The notes under the pieces were generated by a model, which saw only the letters and a program-made list of their open reading frames with translations, ran no database searches and had not been told where the DNA came from. From positions 5,308-12,075 of the forward strand of contig JAESUV010000032.1 in assembly GCA_016762975.1 (NCBI GenBank): a stretch of 6,768 nucleotides of DNA, in the 5' to 3' direction. This document shows positions 5,264 through 6,768 of the stretch, piece by piece. This stretch comes from Gammaproteobacteria bacterium. Its GTDB lineage: Bacteria; Pseudomonadota; Gammaproteobacteria; Pseudomonadales; Pseudohongiellaceae. Both the position numbers and the translations under genes were made by a program. Positions within the stretch are counted from its first letter, which is position 1. Each line of letters opens with the position of its first letter.

Positions 5264-6421
5264 CTAAAAGCGGAAATCGAGGCCCAGCGATACGCGGTTG
5301 TATTTAACTAGCGCGGTGCTTGGTTTGGACACCTCAAAGGCGGAATACTTATCATTTGCTAGGTAGCGTTCGGCAGTTATTGTGACCTTCCAAGAGCCCA
5401 TGTCTGCAATTACGGAAAAGCCTCCACTAATAGCGCCGAATGACGAGAGACGGTAGTCGCTGGATTGATATTCGCTAGTGGGCTTAAGGAAGTCATCGAC
5501 GTTGGTAAAAAAATTCGCCGCAGATTGGCTGTAGTAACGAAGAGTAGGTACTAGTTGAAAATCTCTCCCGAGGTTTTGGTGCCAAGATAGGTCGCTGGTG
5601 TGAGAGCTGATGCCAAAATCGTCGTGGTAGTAACGGTAGTTTACATGGAGCGCGGCATTTGCAGAAACGAAGAACCTTCTGTAGGAGTTGCTCCATGCTA
5701 GCTGCGTTTTGTCATCGGGTCTGATGTCTCTAAGTTTATAGGGATCGCTTAGAAAACCAGATAGTTCAGTAACGCTCAACGTCGATTGAAAACTAGATAG
5801 CTGATTAATAATTTGACTGACGGAAACGAAAAGGGAGGTGCTTTGCTTGTCATCCTCTTTGACACGATTGAAGAGGGCTGCATCGGTTGGAAATATTTTG
5901 TCGGATGAATAACTCAGGCCCGCCGAGACGGTGGTTAGGTCGTTATTGTAGTGCCGCTCTGCGTTTAAACCGAAGTAGACGGATTTATAGTCGTTCTCTT
6001 CGGAGTAGCCAATGTTTCCGGCGAAGCTACCATTATCTAGATAGTAGCGACTGCCGACACTAAGTTCTGAGCGTCGGTCACTGATGCCGCTCGGTCCGCT
6101 CAAGTTAACGATGGGCTCGCCATCCAAGCCACGACTCGTGAACCACGGTGACGCGCCGCTGAGCGATTCGTAGCTCGCGCTCACCTGCACAGACAGTTTA
6201 CGGCCGAGCGGAGAGATCAATTGGAACTGATGAACGTCGATGTCGTAGCGTTCCAGTTCTCCTAATGGCGCCTCACTGCGGGCGAGATCGTCCTCCTGAT
6301 AGTTCGATAATTTGTAGGAGATGGTGCTCTGCGTAGGCGGTGCATCGGCTAGAGCGATACCAGGCAACGCAAGAGCGGTGCTAGAAAGTGCGATAATGCT
6401 GCGAGAGGCGCTGTTCTTCAT
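5264..6421 (-). CDS. DUF3570 family outer-membrane beta-barrel protein
   Basis: A 385-residue exported protein that I recognise as DUF3570. Residues 1-25 form a Sec signal peptide (Lys/Arg start, hydrophobic core, cleavage after Ala-Leu-Ala at about 25). The rest is rich in alternating polar/aromatic strands with short Asp/Asn/Ser turns, and the protein ends in Asp-Phe-Arg-Phe, the C-terminal aromatic typical of outer-membrane barrels. Near the first strands, residues 85-93 read Glu-Ser-Leu-Ser-Gly-Ala-Ser-Pro-Trp; the Ser-Gly-Ala-Ser part resembles the acceptor motif of ApbE substrates (Asp-x-x-Ser/Thr-Gly-Ala-Thr/Ser). The function of the family is not established to my knowledge. It starts 14 nt after the DUF4266 stop without a clear SD, consistent with coupled translation, and the ApbE gene follows. 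Barrel topology and outer-membrane location are inferred from sequence pattern. Confidence 0.88.
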   Translation of the reverse strand: MKNSASRSIIALSSTALALPGIALADAPPTQSTISYKLSNYQEDDLARSEAPLGELERYDIDVHQFQLISPLGRKLSVQVSASYESLSGASPWFTSRGLDGEPIVNLSGPSGISDRRSELSVGSRYYLDNGSFAGNIGYSEENDYKSVYFGLNAERHYNNDLTTVSAGLSYSSDKIFPTDAALFNRVKEDDKQSTSLFVSVSQIINQLSSFQSTLSVTELSGFLSDPYKLRDIRPDDKTQLAWSNSYRRFFVSANAALHVNYRYYHDDFGISSHTSDLSWHQNLGRDFQLVPTLRYYSQSAANFFTNVDDFLKPTSEYQSSDYRLSSFGAISGGFSVIADMGSWKVTITAERYLANDKYSAFEVSKPSTALVKYNRVSLGLDFRF

Positions 6422-6435
6422 CTGAGATCAGGGTG

Positions 6436-6654
6436 CTAGTTGCAGCCGCAACCGCCGCCTGCCGCGCTATTGCCGCCTGATGAGGCTTCTTTACTAAAGA
6501 AGATGTGATCATTGAGGGTGCTTTCCAGTGCGTCGGGATCCCATGCCATTTCTTCTCTAGCGAGATAGCCACGTTCCCAAGCTCGTACATCGGCGCAGGA
6601 GATCAGCAGTAGACTGCAAATCGACAGAAGTAGGGTGCTGCGCAGTGCTCGCAT
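6436..6654 (-). CDS. DUF4266 small lipoprotein with C-terminal Gly/Cys tail
   Basis: A 72-residue precursor. Residues 1-19 form a lipoprotein signal peptide with the lipobox Leu-Ile-Ser-Cys (17-20), giving a mature protein of about 53 residues lipidated at Cys20. Asp at mature position 3, not 2, argues against simple inner-membrane retention, so the outer membrane is likely. The core has family features: Trp-Glu-Arg-Gly-Tyr-Leu-Ala (26-32), Glu-Met-Ala-Trp-Asp-Pro-Asp (35-41) and His-Ile-Phe-Phe-Ser-Lys-Glu (50-56). It then runs through a Gly/Ser linker to Gly-Gly-Gly-Cys-Gly-Cys-Asn at the extreme C-terminus (66-72). Two Cys in CxC spacing on a glycine tail suggest metal, heme or disulfide chemistry, but no function is proven. 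The ATG at 6654 has a strong SD. It lies between a thioredoxin-like gene (32 nt upstream) and the DUF3570 barrel (14 nt downstream). Confidence 0.9.
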   Translation of the reverse strand: MRALRSTLLLSICSLLLISCADVRAWERGYLAREEMAWDPDALESTLNDHIFFSKEASSGGNSAAGGGCGCN

Positions 6655-6668
6655 TGGAGGTGCCTCCT
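6655..6668 (-). promoter_or_regulatory. Strong Shine-Dalgarno of the DUF4266 gene, self-complementary
   Basis: On the minus strand AGGAGG (6668-6663) lies eight bases before the ATG at 6654, fixing that start. The spacer contains CCTCC, complementary to the GGAGG of the SD and two bases from it. The SD could therefore pair with its own spacer in a tight hairpin; with a realistic loop only 4 bp (GGAG/CTCC) can form. The SD is clear; regulation by the hairpin is speculative. Confidence 0.6.
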
Positions 6669-6686
6669 CGTTAAGTGCTTGGGCAG

Positions 6687-6768
6687 CTAGTTGCCGCCCA
6701 GAGAATCTTGTATAGCTTCTTCAATCATTTCAATGTCGCCAGACCGAAAACCCATGTGCACTAGCTTG
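6687..6768 (-). CDS. C-terminal end of a probable TlpA/thioredoxin-like protein (cut by window edge)
   Basis: Only the last 26 codons and a TAG stop are in the window. The residues read Lys-Leu-Val-His-Met-Gly-Phe-Arg-Ser-Gly-Asp, then an acidic helix and Gly-Gly-Asn. A hydrophobic strand, then Gly-Phe/Tyr-Arg-x-Gly-Asp and a final amphipathic helix, is what the end of TlpA/thioredoxin-like proteins looks like, and such a gene often precedes DUF4266–DUF3570–ApbE sets (from memory of gene neighbourhoods). The active-site CxxC would lie outside the window. The assignment is therefore partly by context. The reading frame itself is supported by its 32-nt spacing from the well-marked DUF4266 start in the same direction. 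Confidence 0.55.
   Translation of the reverse strand, partial: KLVHMGFRSGDIEMIEEAIQDSLGGN

Noticed and set aside
6381..6590. Alternative minus-strand frame overlapping the DUF4266 gene
   Set aside because: The DUF4266 frame has a lipobox, a strong SD and family motifs; the other frame has none of these.

Overview
The window looks like chromosomal core DNA from a gammaproteobacterium, most likely a marine or Pseudomonas/Cellvibrio-like lineage. This rests on the conserved order miaB–ybeZ–ybeY, on a DUF1820 gene diverging from miaB, and on a SrkA/YihE-type kinase. Base composition is intermediate (by eye a little under 50% GC). I see no insertion sequence, integrase, CRISPR array, tRNA or rRNA, and no obvious sign of recent transfer.

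Left third (1–2698, minus strand): an RNA-maturation operon. miaB (tRNA methylthiotransferase, GTG start) is followed by ybeZ (PhoH-like ATPase) and the N-terminal part of ybeY (rRNA endonuclease), which runs off the left edge. ybeY starts inside the end of ybeZ (17-nt overlap). Extended -10 promoter candidates lie upstream of miaB and in the miaB–ybeZ gap, so ybeZ–ybeY can probably be transcribed both with miaB and separately.

Middle (2699–4305): a 216-nt divergent intergenic region, then on the plus strand a DUF1820 gene (best start 2915, not an upstream GTG) and srkA, a stress-response Ser/Thr kinase. srkA and the gene to its right run tail to tail and overlap by 4 nt, leaving no room for an ordinary intergenic terminator.

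Right third (4302–6768, minus strand): a four-gene cluster of poorly understood function. In transcription order it holds the tail of a probable TlpA/thioredoxin-like protein, a tiny DUF4266 lipoprotein ending in Gly-Gly-Gly-Cys-Gly-Cys-Asn, a DUF3570 outer-membrane beta-barrel, and an ApbE-type FAD:protein FMN transferase. The set suggests an envelope redox or flavin-linked module. The barrel carries a Ser-Gly-Ala-Ser sequence resembling ApbE acceptor sites. The ApbE itself has no signal peptide and has Gly where the usual Mg-binding Asp is expected. This is the part of the window most likely to hide undescribed biology.
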